Assembly (NCBI GenBank): GCA_943370295.1
Contig: CALRQL020000006.1
Span: forward strand, 146,168 to 210,167
Direction: 5' to 3'
Source: SB11 sp943370295
GTDB lineage: Bacteria; Bacteroidota; Bacteroidia; UBA8524
DNA length: 64,000 bases
The translations under genes were made by a program, and so were the position numbers. Positions 33,812 through 41,768 of the stretch are shown piece after piece. Position 1 is the stretch's first letter. The number at the start of each line of letters is the position of its first letter. The notes under the pieces were generated by a model. That model was not told the origin of the DNA. It made no database searches and saw only the letters and a program-made list of their open reading frames with translations.

Positions 33812-35011
33812 ATGTACGATACCTTAAAACCCATATTGGAGCAAGAACTGCAAAACATTAAAGATAACGGGCTTTACAAAAAAGAGCGCATTATTATTTC
33901 GCCACAAGGTGCTGATATAAAGCTAAACACCGGGCAGGAGGTGATAAACTTTTGTGCCAACAACTACTTGGGACTTTCTTCTCATCCAAAGGTAGTTGCT
34001 GCTGCTAAGCAGTATATTGATTCGCACGGGTACGGTATGTCGTCGGTACGTTTTATCTGCGGTACACAAGACATTCACAAAGAACTTGAGCAAAAGATTG
34101 CGAAGTTTTTGGGTACTGAAGACACCATTTTGTACGTAGCGGCTTTTGATGCTAACGGAGGTGTATTTGAACCTTTGTTTAATGAAGAAGATGCAATTAT
34201 CAGCGATGAATTGAACCACGCCAGTATTATTGACGGGGTGCGTTTGTGCAAAGCACAACGTTTCCGCTATAAAAACAATGATATGACCGACCTTGAAGCT
34301 AAACTGATTGAAGCACAAGGGGCGCGCAACCGCATTATTGTTACTGACGGTGTGTTTAGTATGGACGGTACTATTGCCCAGTTGGATAAAATTTGCGACT
34401 TGGCGGACAAATACAAAGCCCTTGTGATGATTGATGAATCACACGCCAGTGGTTTTGTGGGTAAAACCGGTCGCGGCACGCACGAGTACCACAATGTAAT
34501 GGGTCGTGTAGATATTATTACCGGAACGCTGGGCAAAGCACTTGGTGGTGCATCAGGCGGTTTCACCTCAGGTAAAAAAGAAATTATTGAGATGTTGCGT
34601 CAGCGTTCTCGTCCTTATTTGTTTTCTAACACACTTGCTCCTTCTATTACAGGTGCCAGTATTGCCGTGTTGGATATGTTGAGCGAGACCACCGAGCTAC
34701 GCGATAAACTGGAAGAAAATACTAAATACTTCCGCGAAGAAATGACTAAAGCAGGGTTTGATATTAAACCCGGCGTGCACCCTATTGTGCCCATCATGCT
34801 ATACGATGCGGTAGTGGCTCAACAAATGGCCGATAAGTTGCTTGCAGAAGGTATTTATGTAATTGGGTTCTTCTACCCTGTGGTGGCTAAAGGGTTGGCT
34901 CGTATCCGTGTGCAAATTTCAGCAGGACATGACCGTCATCACCTTGAGAAAGCCGTAGCTGCCTTTACCAAGGTAGGCCGCGAATTGGGCGTATTGAAGG
35001 CGACTGCGTAA
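33812..35011 (+). CDS. kbl: Glycine C-acetyltransferase (2-amino-3-ketobutyrate CoA ligase)
   Basis: PLP enzyme of the alpha-oxoamine synthase family that splits 2-amino-3-ketobutyrate with CoA into glycine and acetyl-CoA during threonine breakdown. It is 399 aa, the usual length. Kbl signatures: NGLYKKERIIISPQGADI near 19-36, NFCANNYLGLSSHP near 48-61, DELNHASIIDG, MIDESHASGFVG, and the PLP lysine Lys242 in GTLGKALGGASGG. A threonine dehydrogenase partner is not adjacent. Related synthases make other amino-ketones (for example cysteate-based sulfonolipid precursors), but the N-terminal signature favours Kbl. It ends in a hairpin terminator at 35065. Confidence 0.92.
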   Translation: MYDTLKPILEQELQNIKDNGLYKKERIIISPQGADIKLNTGQEVINFCANNYLGLSSHPKVVAAAKQYIDSHGYGMSSVRFICGTQDIHKELEQKIAKFLGTEDTILYVAAFDANGGVFEPLFNEEDAIISDELNHASIIDGVRLCKAQRFRYKNNDMTDLEAKLIEAQGARNRIIVTDGVFSMDGTIAQLDKICDLADKYKALVMIDESHASGFVGKTGRGTHEYHNVMGRVDIITGTLGKALGGASGGFTSGKKEIIEMLRQRSRPYLFSNTLAPSITGASIAVLDMLSETTELRDKLEENTKYFREEMTKAGFDIKPGVHPIVPIMLYDAVVAQQMADKLLAEGIYVIGFFYPVVAKGLARIRVQISAGHDRHHLEKAVAAFTKVGRELGVLKATA

Positions 35012-35064
35012 TTGCGCTTATTATCAGCAGATATTTAGTTTTAACAGAATTTAAATAATACACT

Positions 35065-35107
35065 AGCGAAGCAAACTAAAATAAAAGTATGCTTCGCTTT
35101 TTATTTT
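35065..35107 (+). terminator. Terminator of kbl
   Basis: Stem AGCGAAGCA (35065-35073) with TGCTTCGCT (35090-35098), a 16-base loop, and a T-rich tail just before the next start. Confidence 0.7.
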
Positions 35108-35111
35108 CAAT

Positions 35112-35798
35112 ATGACCCACACTACTCTCGTTGAGCGCATTTACACGGTTTTTTCAGCTTACAGATTCAAGCCGGATTTTGTGAGCAGATGTAGCCCGAT
35201 TACTCCCCCTTCTATAGATGAATTAGCAGCGTTGAGCAAATCGGTGAGAGAGCTTAGTGAGAATGACTTAGGCCGCTTACCGGGGAAGGTCTTGACTACG
35301 TGGGGTGATATTGAAGACTTTAAGCACTTTTTGCCTCGTATAATCGAAACATCAATATTATTGCCAGATGGTCTTTTCGAAGAAAATTTTTTTTTCAAGA
35401 TAGCGTATTCAGGATTTAATGATTGGCCAAATGAAGAAAGGGAGGTTATCGTGGAGGTGGTGAAAGTATATCTGAAAAATAAGTTGCGTTCATTTCCAAG
35501 TAACTACAGCATCAATTACTTGCAGGCAATAAGTTTCATTATTGGTATAACAACGATAATACAAGTATGCACGGATGATTCTTCAGCACAATGTGCTTAT
35601 TTTGTTGCAAATTGTATTCTAAACCCTGAGGAGTATTTATTTGACTTGCCTGAGAATGATACCAACTTATTTAAAAACTGGCTGAACAGCACAGAAGTAA
35701 AAGAAAAATTATCAGCGGCCATAAGCAAAAGCGAGGATGAATACCTTACTTTTACAATACAAACGGCCTTGAACTATTTAACCAATACTACTAAATAA
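35112..35798 (+). CDS. Conserved-looking hypothetical protein upstream of comB
   Basis: 228 aa with no signal peptide and no membrane helix, predicted mostly alpha-helical. I do not recognise a named family. The segment VLTTWGDIEDFKHFLPRIIE near residues 60-79 has a distinctive aromatic/acidic pattern that looks conserved. FNDWPNEEREVIVEVVKVYL and LTFTIQTALNYL form amphipathic helices. The start is ATG at 35112, only 5 bases after the kbl terminator tail. The stop is 15 bases before the TTG start of comB, so the two are probably cotranscribed. It has more isolated codons and a higher A content than its neighbours, which may hint at later acquisition, but I could not measure this. Confidence 0.75.
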   Translation: MTHTTLVERIYTVFSAYRFKPDFVSRCSPITPPSIDELAALSKSVRELSENDLGRLPGKVLTTWGDIEDFKHFLPRIIETSILLPDGLFEENFFFKIAYSGFNDWPNEEREVIVEVVKVYLKNKLRSFPSNYSINYLQAISFIIGITTIIQVCTDDSSAQCAYFVANCILNPEEYLFDLPENDTNLFKNWLNSTEVKEKLSAAISKSEDEYLTFTIQTALNYLTNTTK

Positions 35799-35813
35799 CT
35801 AACCAATACCCTT

Positions 35814-36524
35814 TTGAAACCAACTGCCGAAGTCATTCTTTCGCCCGCTTTAGTACCTTATTACGATTTACAGGGCAAAGTAGTAGTGGTAATTGATATA
35901 CTGCGCGCTACTACTACTATGTGTTATGCGTTTATGAACGGTGCCGAGCGGATTATTCCTATTGAAAGTGTTGAGGAGGCTAAAACGTATTTGGGCAAAA
36001 ATTATGTGGTGGCAGCGGAACGTGAGGGATTGGTGGCTGAAGGTTTTACACTGGGTAATTCGCCGGAAAGCTTTACCCCCGAGATTGTGAACGGAAAAAC
36101 CGTGGTATTAACCACCACTAACGGCACTTATACTCTTCACCAGTGCAAAGCTGCTGATAAAATTGTAACGGGTGCATTTACCAACATAAGCGCGTTGTGC
36201 AATTGGCTGGTAGGCTGGAATCAGCCTGTTGTTTTGGCTTGTGCAGGCTGGAAAAATAAATTTAATCTTGAAGATACGGTGTTTGCAGGGGCGGTATTAC
36301 ATACCATCCGCGGGCATTTTAACCTCGAAAGTGACAGTTGTGTGGCCGCATTGAACTTGTTTTTAACTGCATCACAAAACCTTGAGGAATATATGCGCCA
36401 CAGTAACCATGCCCAACGTTTTGAAAAGCTGGGAATTGATGATTTGCTTACTTGCCTTAAACTGGATGTAACGGATATTGTACCGTTTTATAGTGAGGGG
36501 GTGTTAGTGCCGTTGAAGGCATAA
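35814..36524 (+). CDS. comB: 2-phosphosulfolactate phosphatase (ComB family)
   Basis: Phosphatase family known for removing phosphate from 2-phosphosulfolactate in sulfolactate and coenzyme M routes; many bacteria have a homologue of unclear role. It is 236 aa, the full ComB length. Visible motifs: VVVIDILRATTTMCYAFMNGA near 24-44 (the conserved acidic D-x-x-R-A-T core), AEREGLVAEGFTLGNSP near 71-87, VLTTTNGT near 100-107 and LACAGWKNKFNLEDTVFAGA near 143-162. The start is TTG, because ComB homology begins within the first residues and no ATG is near. It lies 15 bases after an unknown gene. No other sulfolactate gene is in the window. Confidence 0.9.
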   Translation: MKPTAEVILSPALVPYYDLQGKVVVVIDILRATTTMCYAFMNGAERIIPIESVEEAKTYLGKNYVVAAEREGLVAEGFTLGNSPESFTPEIVNGKTVVLTTTNGTYTLHQCKAADKIVTGAFTNISALCNWLVGWNQPVVLACAGWKNKFNLEDTVFAGAVLHTIRGHFNLESDSCVAALNLFLTASQNLEEYMRHSNHAQRFEKLGIDDLLTCLKLDVTDIVPFYSEGVLVPLKA

Positions 36525-36573
36525 CACAATTCTAATACAGACCATTGTTACAGCTATACAGAACTCTTTTATT

Positions 36574-36695
36574 GTTACTTTTTGTTTGGGCAAAAAGTAA
36601 CCAAAAAACCCACCACGAAAACCAAATTTAAGTTTTTCCGTCACACAAGCACGCCCTGCCATATCTGAAAAACTTAAACTTCACACTTTTCGTGG
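36574..36695. repeat. Intergenic hairpin element with two nested inverted repeats
   Basis: Part one: GTTACTTTTTG (36574-36584) pairs perfectly with 36591-36601. Part two: an 83-base imperfect hairpin in which CCACGAAAA (36613-36621) pairs with 36687-36695 and TTTAAGTTTTTC (36627-36638) pairs with 36667-36678. No reading frame fits. It lies between convergent comB and the flavin oxidoreductase gene. It may be a dispersed Bacteroidota repeat that also acts as a terminator. Confidence 0.6.
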
Positions 36696-36746
36696 ACAAC
36701 AGCCGCACAAAGTGCAAAAACTTGAAAACTGTTTTCTTTTAGCTAG

Positions 36747-37880
36747 CTAAAATCTTTTTAATACTGCTTTTTTAATTACCGAGATATTGGCAAAACGGGC
36801 AGCTGCATTTACAATCCAAGGTTGTTTGTTTAGCAGGCGCATTAAGCGGTAGTTACGGCGCAGTTCAGCACCGTATTTTGCGTACACGGTATCGTCGTAT
36901 CCTTTTATAAATTCTACTGAAAAATTATTGTTCGTAAAGCATTCTGTGGCTTTTTGCGCGGCAAACATTCCGCTATATACGGCTTTATCAATGCCGTGGC
37001 CTTGTAAAGGGTCAATCAACGATGCCGCATCTCCTGCCAGCATATACCCCTCCCCGCTGATAGGCGCATTTTCACCACCTATGGGCAGGCCAAACCCTTT
37101 TACTTCACCGGTTTGTATAGCGTTCGTAAACATTGGTGCTACGGCAGACTCGTTGGCAATTATACTATCCATCACCTCGCGCAGTTTAATGTTGTGCTTG
37201 GCCGCTTCGCTGGCTACAATGCCAAACCCTACATTAAACGTATTGTTTCCGAGCGGAAACACCCAAAAATAGCCGGGCAGGTAGTTATTAAACAGGTAAA
37301 ATTTATTGGTCAGGTTATCGCTGATAATCCCTGTGTAATAGGCTGCAACAGCGGTGCAATAACGCTCGCGGTTGATGGGACTGTTATCAAGGTACTTTGC
37401 TAATACTGAATTAGCACCGTCGCACCCGATAACAAAACGGGCTTGAATACTCTCATCGCTGTTCCGTTTCTTTAGCAACCACAAGTTGTTTTCTTTGGTT
37501 ATCTGCCCTACTTCAAATCCCTCAAAAACTTCGGTAGTAGTATGTTTTTTTACTTGTGAGAACAGGAAACCGTCAAAATCCAACCGCGGTGAGTTGTATG
37601 CTTCTGCTTTCCATTCTATATCAATTACCTTGTTGTTAGGGGCAACAATCTGGCAATATTTAATGGCCTGTTTCAGTGTTAGCTGTTGCAGTTCTTCATT
37701 AAAATCGGGGATAATTTGCCGCAATGCTTTTAGTGTCGGGCCGGGTATGGCATCACCGCATGTTTTATGGCGCGGGAAACCTGCCTTATCTATCAGAGCA
37801 ACTTTTAAACCACTGTTTTTCAGCGTCAATGCTGCACTGCTACCCGCAGGGCCTGCCCCCAATATTGCTATGTCAAACAA
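36747..37880 (-). CDS. FAD-dependent oxidoreductase, geranylgeranyl reductase family
   Basis: Flavoprotein related to enzymes that reduce isoprenoid or other hydrophobic chains. The N-terminal FAD site is DIAILGAGPAGSSAAL. KTCGDAIPG follows about 45 residues in. GCDGANSVLAKYL and GDAASLIDPLQGHGIDKAVYSG mark the second and third FAD-contact regions. It is 377 aa from the chosen start. No ATG fits. I choose TTG at 37880 because it directly precedes the FAD motif and lies 13 bases after a TATGTTTG promoter element; TTG codons at 37889, 37904 and 37910 are alternatives. The substrate is unknown. Confidence 0.85.
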   Translation of the reverse strand: MFDIAILGAGPAGSSAALTLKNSGLKVALIDKAGFPRHKTCGDAIPGPTLKALRQIIPDFNEELQQLTLKQAIKYCQIVAPNNKVIDIEWKAEAYNSPRLDFDGFLFSQVKKHTTTEVFEGFEVGQITKENNLWLLKKRNSDESIQARFVIGCDGANSVLAKYLDNSPINRERYCTAVAAYYTGIISDNLTNKFYLFNNYLPGYFWVFPLGNNTFNVGFGIVASEAAKHNIKLREVMDSIIANESAVAPMFTNAIQTGEVKGFGLPIGGENAPISGEGYMLAGDAASLIDPLQGHGIDKAVYSGMFAAQKATECFTNNNFSVEFIKGYDDTVYAKYGAELRRNYRLMRLLNKQPWIVNAAARFANISVIKKAVLKRF

Positions 37881-37893
37881 ATTTGCCAACGCA

Positions 37894-37901
37894 CAAACAT
37901 A
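37894..37901 (-). promoter_or_regulatory. TAnnTTTG promoter element for the flavin oxidoreductase gene
   Basis: Minus-strand TATGTTTG lies 13 bases before the proposed TTG start at 37880. If real, it excludes the longer starts at 37904 and 37910. Confidence 0.4.
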
Positions 37902-37972
37902 CAATTGCAAGCACTTTTAATAAAAGTTACTTTACACATAAAAATCAGAAAAATTATTTTCATACTGCCGCC

Positions 37973-38043
37973 ACGGGTTAAAACCCGTCGCTTTTGCAAT
38001 TACAAGAAGGATGGGGACTTAAGTCCTACTCCTTGTTGTAATT
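37973..38043. repeat. Composite palindromic element, copy 3
   Basis: ACGGGTT (37973-37979) pairs with 37982-37988. The linker CGCTTTTGCAATTAC follows. A long interrupted stem runs from AATTACAA (37998-38005) to TTGTAATT (38036-38043), centred on GGACTTAAGTCC (38015-38026). A weaker degenerate third part follows to about 38067 (ATGGTTTCACCCGTATTT). It has the same order and linker as copies 1 and 2, again in a divergent intergenic gap. Confidence 0.7.
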
Positions 38044-38116
38044 TTGATAAATATGGTTTCACCCGTATTTAAAAAAAATACCGTTACTTTGTGCTTAGTC
38101 ACCCTTACACCCCTGC

Positions 38117-39397
38117 ATGGACTATTATAGTAGTTGGCTTATAATACTTATCACCGTTGCCCTTTCGGCCTTCTTTTCAGGAATAGAAATAGCTTTTATC
38201 ACTGCAAGCAAACTACGCATTGAGTTAAAAAGCAAACAAGGCTCTTTTATAGCCCGCATTCTTTCGGTGTATGTTAAAGAACCTTCACGGTTTATCAGTA
38301 CTACACTGGTAGGCAACAACATTGTGCTGGTTATTTACGGTATTTTTATGGGTGCTGTTTTAGAAAGTGCCATCCGCGGAATTTTACCTGTGAGCTATCA
38401 AAACGAAGCTGTGATACTGCTGGTACAAACCTTTATTTCTACCGCTTTTGTATTGGTGTTCGGTGAGTTCTTGCCCAAAATACTTTTCCGCTCAAACCCC
38501 GACCAAATGTTGTTTGGTTTTGCCTTGCTGTTTCAAGGGTTTTATTACTTGTTCATTCCCGTTTCAAGGTTGGTAGAGTGGATTTCGGTAAACATTATCG
38601 CGCTTGTAACCCGTGTACGCCCGCAAAAACAAAAAAGCTACGCTTTTACACGACTTGACCTTGACCACTACATTACCGAAAGTGCTAATATGGATTTGGA
38701 AGAGGACGCCGATATTGATGCGGAAATGTTTAAAAACGCCCTCGACTTTGATAAGCTAAAGGCAAGGGATTGTATGGTACCCCGCACCGAAGTGGTGGCT
38801 ATTGAGTTGGAAGAACCGATTGACGAACTGTATAAACTGTTTTTAGAGAGCGGCCACAGCAAAATACTGGTTTACAAAGACAGTATTGATAACATTATCG
38901 GCTATGTGCATCAGGTGGATATGTTTAAACATCCTAAACAGATAAAGAACATACTTATCCCGATTATCATGGTTACTGAATCGGCACCAGCCAATGAGTT
39001 ATTGAAAAAATTTACTGCCGAACGTAAAAGTATCGCCCTGATACTGGATGAATTTGGAGGCACGGCAGGGATTGTTACTCTTGAAGATGTGATTGAAGAG
39101 ATTATTGGGGATATTGACGATGAACACGATGTGGAGGAGTTGCTTGAAAAAGAATTGGGCAATGGTGAATATGAATTTTCAGCAAGGTTGGAAGTGGATT
39201 ATCTGAACGAAAACTATACGCTTGAGATACCCGAAGGGGATTATGATACCTTGGGCGGGTTTATTATCTCGCACCACGAAGACATACCCGACGCAGGTGA
39301 AACCCTTACTATTGAGCATTTTGAGATTACCATTCTGAAAAAAGAAGGTGCCCGCATTGATGAGGTACGGTTAAAAGTATTAGAGCAAGAGGAGTAA
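38117..39397 (+). CDS. CNNM/CBS-domain transporter-like protein (CorC/HlyC family)
   Basis: Inner-membrane protein of the hemolysin C/CorC group, linked to magnesium, cobalt or sodium transport. The N-terminal CNNM (DUF21) domain spans about residues 1-185, with membrane helices at about 7-24, 57-78, 92-115 and 127-145 and the motif FSGIEIAFITASKLR. A paired CBS domain follows at about 205-330 (RDCMVPRTEVVAIE, ILDEFGGTAGIVTLEDVIEEIIGDIDDEHD). A CorC_HlyC C-terminal domain is at about 345-425. 426 aa is usual. Bacteroidota GldE belongs to this same architecture, so a link to gliding or lipoprotein maturation is possible but not shown. Confidence 0.9.
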   Translation: MDYYSSWLIILITVALSAFFSGIEIAFITASKLRIELKSKQGSFIARILSVYVKEPSRFISTTLVGNNIVLVIYGIFMGAVLESAIRGILPVSYQNEAVILLVQTFISTAFVLVFGEFLPKILFRSNPDQMLFGFALLFQGFYYLFIPVSRLVEWISVNIIALVTRVRPQKQKSYAFTRLDLDHYITESANMDLEEDADIDAEMFKNALDFDKLKARDCMVPRTEVVAIELEEPIDELYKLFLESGHSKILVYKDSIDNIIGYVHQVDMFKHPKQIKNILIPIIMVTESAPANELLKKFTAERKSIALILDEFGGTAGIVTLEDVIEEIIGDIDDEHDVEELLEKELGNGEYEFSARLEVDYLNENYTLEIPEGDYDTLGGFIISHHEDIPDAGETLTIEHFEITILKKEGARIDEVRLKVLEQEE

Positions 39398-39424
39398 GCA
39401 AAATGCCTTTTGGTTAAAATTCGC

Positions 39425-39432
39425 TACCTTTG
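39425..39432 (+). promoter_or_regulatory. TAnnTTTG promoter element for prfB
   Basis: TACCTTTG ends 7 bases before the prfB ATG at 39440. Confidence 0.55.
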
Positions 39433-39439
39433 CAGCGTT

Positions 39440-40529
39440 ATGACAACCGACCAATATAAAGATTTAAAGGGCCGTGTAGAGGCCTTGAGGAGGTATCTTT
39501 GACGTTGATGCCAAGCTTAAATTAATTGCAGAAGAAGAAGAAGTAAGTCACCGTCCCGAATTTTGGGACGACCCAAAAAAAGCCGAACAACATCTTAAAG
39601 CCATAAAAACCAAAAAGGTTTGGACGGATGCTTTTGCCGCTGTGCAACAAAAACTTGACGACATGACCGTTTTGTTTGAGTTTGCCCAAGCAGGAGAAGC
39701 CGGTGACGAGGAACTTGACCCCCAATACAAAATCACCCTGGAGGCTATAGAAGACCTTGAGTTTAGAAATATGCTAAGCGGCGAGGAAGACCAGTTGAGC
39801 GCCATTGTGAACATAAACGCAGGTGCCGGCGGAACTGAAAGCCAAGACTGGGCTGAGATGCTGATGCGTATGTATATTATGTGGGGTGAGAAAAACGGCT
39901 ACAAAGTAACCGAGCTTGATTATCAAGCGGGGGAAGGTGCCGGTATAAAATCATGCTCATTACAAATTGACGGGGAGTTTGCCTACGGTTATCTAAAGGG
40001 CGAGAACGGTGTACACCGTTTGGTGCGCATATCGCCGTATGATGCCAACGCACGTCGCCACACATCGTTTTCATCAGTATATGTGTACCCCGTAGTGGAC
40101 GACAGTATAGAAATTGAAATTAACCCTGCCGATTTGGAAGTTACCACAGCACGCTCAGGCGGTGCAGGCGGCCAGAACGTGAACAAGGTTGAAACCAAGG
40201 TAATGATGAAACACATACCCTCGGGTATTGTGGTTGTTTGTCAGGTAGAGCGCAGCCAAAGCGCCAACCGCGAACGCGCATTGCAAATGCTGCGTTCTCA
40301 ATTATATGAGGTAGAAATTCGCAAACGCAACGAAGCAAAAGCCGCCGTTGAAGCCGGTAAGAAAAAAATTGAGTGGGGCTCGCAAATACGCAGTTATGTA
40401 TTGCACCCATACAAGCTGGTGAAGGATGTGCGTACCGATTATGAAACCAGCAACGCCCAAGGAGTGCTTGACGGTGACCTTGACGGTTTTATAAAAGCCT
40501 ACCTAATGGAGTTTGGCAGCAAAAAATAA
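39440..40529 (+). CDS. prfB: Peptide chain release factor 2, with programmed +1 frameshift
   Basis: Releases nascent peptides at UGA and UAA. Translation starts at ATG 39440 (MTTDQYKDLKGRVEALRRYL) and meets in-frame TGA at 39500-39502. A +1 slip on CTT continues from GAC at 39501 to 40529, giving 362 aa. The catalytic GGQ is at residues 243-245 (SGGAGGQNVNKVE). The stop-codon-reading tripeptide is SPY (198-200, RISPYDANARRHTSF), not the usual SPF. Length and remaining motifs are normal for RF2. The downstream frame alone lacks the N-terminal helix, so starts inside it are not real. The gene is probably autoregulated by RF2 level through the frameshift. Confidence 0.96.
39488..39503 (+). promoter_or_regulatory. 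prfB programmed +1 frameshift site
   Basis: AGGAGG-TAT-CTT-TGA-C: a Shine-Dalgarno-like AGGAGG three bases before the slippery CTT, then the in-frame UGA followed by C, a weak termination context. It matches the classical RF2 frameshift signal. Low RF2 favours slipping by +1 into the downstream frame. Confidence 0.96.
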
Positions 40530-40551
40530 TGTTATTTTGCGTTGCAAACCT

Positions 40552-41154
40552 ATGCCTCGCATATATAAACCATTACTGCTGTGCAGCTTACTTGTGCTTT
40601 GTAAGGCACTTTCAGCCCAACCTTTTAAACGTGGTAACTTTGCCATTGGCTTGGCCCACCAAACCCAATTATTGGGAAAAAGCACCGCGTTTGAAAATAT
40701 TTACGGCATTAATGCCTCCTACTTTTTAACAGACAGATGGTCGATGGAATACAGCATCTCGTACGTTGTAGATCCTTTTGGCCCCAACTACTTTAAGCTA
40801 TACGGCGGTGGCGCAGTGGCCGGTTTTGGTGCCATATATGCCACCAACAACAATTTTGATAACAGCTATTGGGCACTCCTTCTTATCTCGGCTGTAATTC
40901 CTGAAGGGGTAAGCTATCACTTCCCAATTAATGATAATGTGGCACTAAGCCCTTATTTGAATTTACTTACCGTAGATCTGTCAGACAGTTATTGGCGCAT
41001 GAGCAACACTTTAGGTGCCCGCCTTAATTTAGTGGTGAAAGAAAAGCTCAATCTTGCGCCCTATGCCTACACCACTGTGCAATACAGGGGCAATTCAGTA
41101 GGCGGAAGTGTGGGTGGTTTTGGAGTTGGAGCTACAGCACGCTGGGTGTTTTAG
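40552..41154 (+). CDS. Predicted outer-membrane beta-barrel protein, function unknown
   Basis: 200 aa from ATG 40552 (MPRIYKPLLLCSLLVLCKALSA), which gives a clean Sec signal peptide cleaved before QPFKRG. An in-frame start 13 codons upstream would overlap the prfB end and spoil the signal. The mature part has amphipathic strand repeats (WSMEYSISYVVDPFG, AVAGFGAIYATNNN, VALSPYLNLLTVDL) and ends VGGFGVGATARWVF, a typical barrel C-terminal strand finishing in Phe. No named family is recognised. It lies 22 bases after prfB and may share its transcript. A 17-base hairpin terminator follows. Confidence 0.75.
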   Translation: MPRIYKPLLLCSLLVLCKALSAQPFKRGNFAIGLAHQTQLLGKSTAFENIYGINASYFLTDRWSMEYSISYVVDPFGPNYFKLYGGGAVAGFGAIYATNNNFDNSYWALLLISAVIPEGVSYHFPINDNVALSPYLNLLTVDLSDSYWRMSNTLGARLNLVVKEKLNLAPYAYTTVQYRGNSVGGSVGGFGVGATARWVF

Positions 41155-41194
41155 AACTTTACCCAAAAATTTTCACAATACAATAATCCTTTAG

Positions 41195-41230
41195 ATAAAA
41201 CCCTCACTTGAAATCAAGTGAGGGTTTTAT
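41195..41230. terminator. Bidirectional terminator after the outer-membrane protein gene
   Basis: Perfect 17-base stem, 41195-41211 with 41214-41230 (ATAAAACCCTCACTTGA), and a 2-base loop. It lies between convergent genes and carries A and T flanks inside the stem. Confidence 0.85.
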
Positions 41231-41235
41231 AGGAA

Positions 41236-41601
41236 TTAACCCATTGAGTGAAAAGCCACACGGTTGCCTTCAGTATCCATAAATATGGCCATGTGTCCGT
41301 TTTCGCCAATAGATGTTTTTGGCATAAGTACTTTACCTCCCGCTGTTTCTACACGGTTTAAGGGAGTATTAAGATCATCACCGCCATTCAGGTACACCAA
41401 AGCACCTTCAGCGTTTGGTTTATTACCGTCACCGTGAGTAATACAACCGCCAACACCTTGTTGATCGCTTGGAAAAAATGCCATTTTAATACCCTGCATA
41501 TCCATTTCTTGCATCTCGGTATTAAATACTTTGCCGTAAAAATCTTTTGCGCGCTCGAAATTGTTGGTGGGTAGTTCGAACCAGTTAATTGCGTTTGCCA
41601 T
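41236..41601 (-). CDS. VOC (glyoxalase/bleomycin-resistance fold) family protein
   Basis: 121 aa single vicinal-oxygen-chelate domain. It begins AINWFELPTNNFERAKDFYGKVF, the usual VOC opening. It has MAFFPSDQQGVGGCITHG near 41-58, YLNGGDDLNTPLNRVETAGGKVLMPKT and ends GHMAIFMDTEGNRVAFHS, where the late acidic and His positions bind metal in many members. The reaction is not predictable: members include dioxygenases, isomerases and antibiotic-binding proteins. ATG at 41601. A TACCTTTG promoter element is 41 bases upstream. It is a single-gene unit. Confidence 0.88.
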   Translation of the reverse strand: MANAINWFELPTNNFERAKDFYGKVFNTEMQEMDMQGIKMAFFPSDQQGVGGCITHGDGNKPNAEGALVYLNGGDDLNTPLNRVETAGGKVLMPKTSIGENGHMAIFMDTEGNRVAFHSMG

Positions 41602-41642
41602 AGTTTTTTTGTTATAAAATTAGTTGTTTGATTTTGATGAAG

Positions 41643-41650
41643 CAAAGGTA
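41643..41650 (-). promoter_or_regulatory. TAnnTTTG promoter element for the VOC gene
   Basis: Minus-strand TACCTTTG lies 41 bases before the ATG at 41601. Confidence 0.5.
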
Positions 41651-41768
41651 TTTGCCTGATAAATTGAAGACTGCTAAAAAAAGTAAAAAACGTATATTTC
41701 AAAATTAACAATAAAACTTATATATAATTGATAAACAATGTATTATTATTGAATTTTATATGTTTTAA

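Noticed and set aside
33812..35011. Alpha-oxoamine synthase as a sulfonolipid (cysteate fatty acyltransferase) enzyme
   Set aside because: The N-terminal signature and PLP-site sequence are those of glycine C-acetyltransferase; comB proximity alone is not enough.
39642..40529. Open frame starting at an internal ATG, read as a complete release factor
   Set aside because: It lacks the N-terminal helix of RF2. The upstream zero frame with the CTT-TGA-C site shows the real start at 39440 and a programmed frameshift.
41560..41600. Sequence resembling a tRNA T-loop (AGTTCGAACC)
   Set aside because: It is inside the VOC coding region and no cloverleaf can be drawn; no tRNA was found anywhere in the window.
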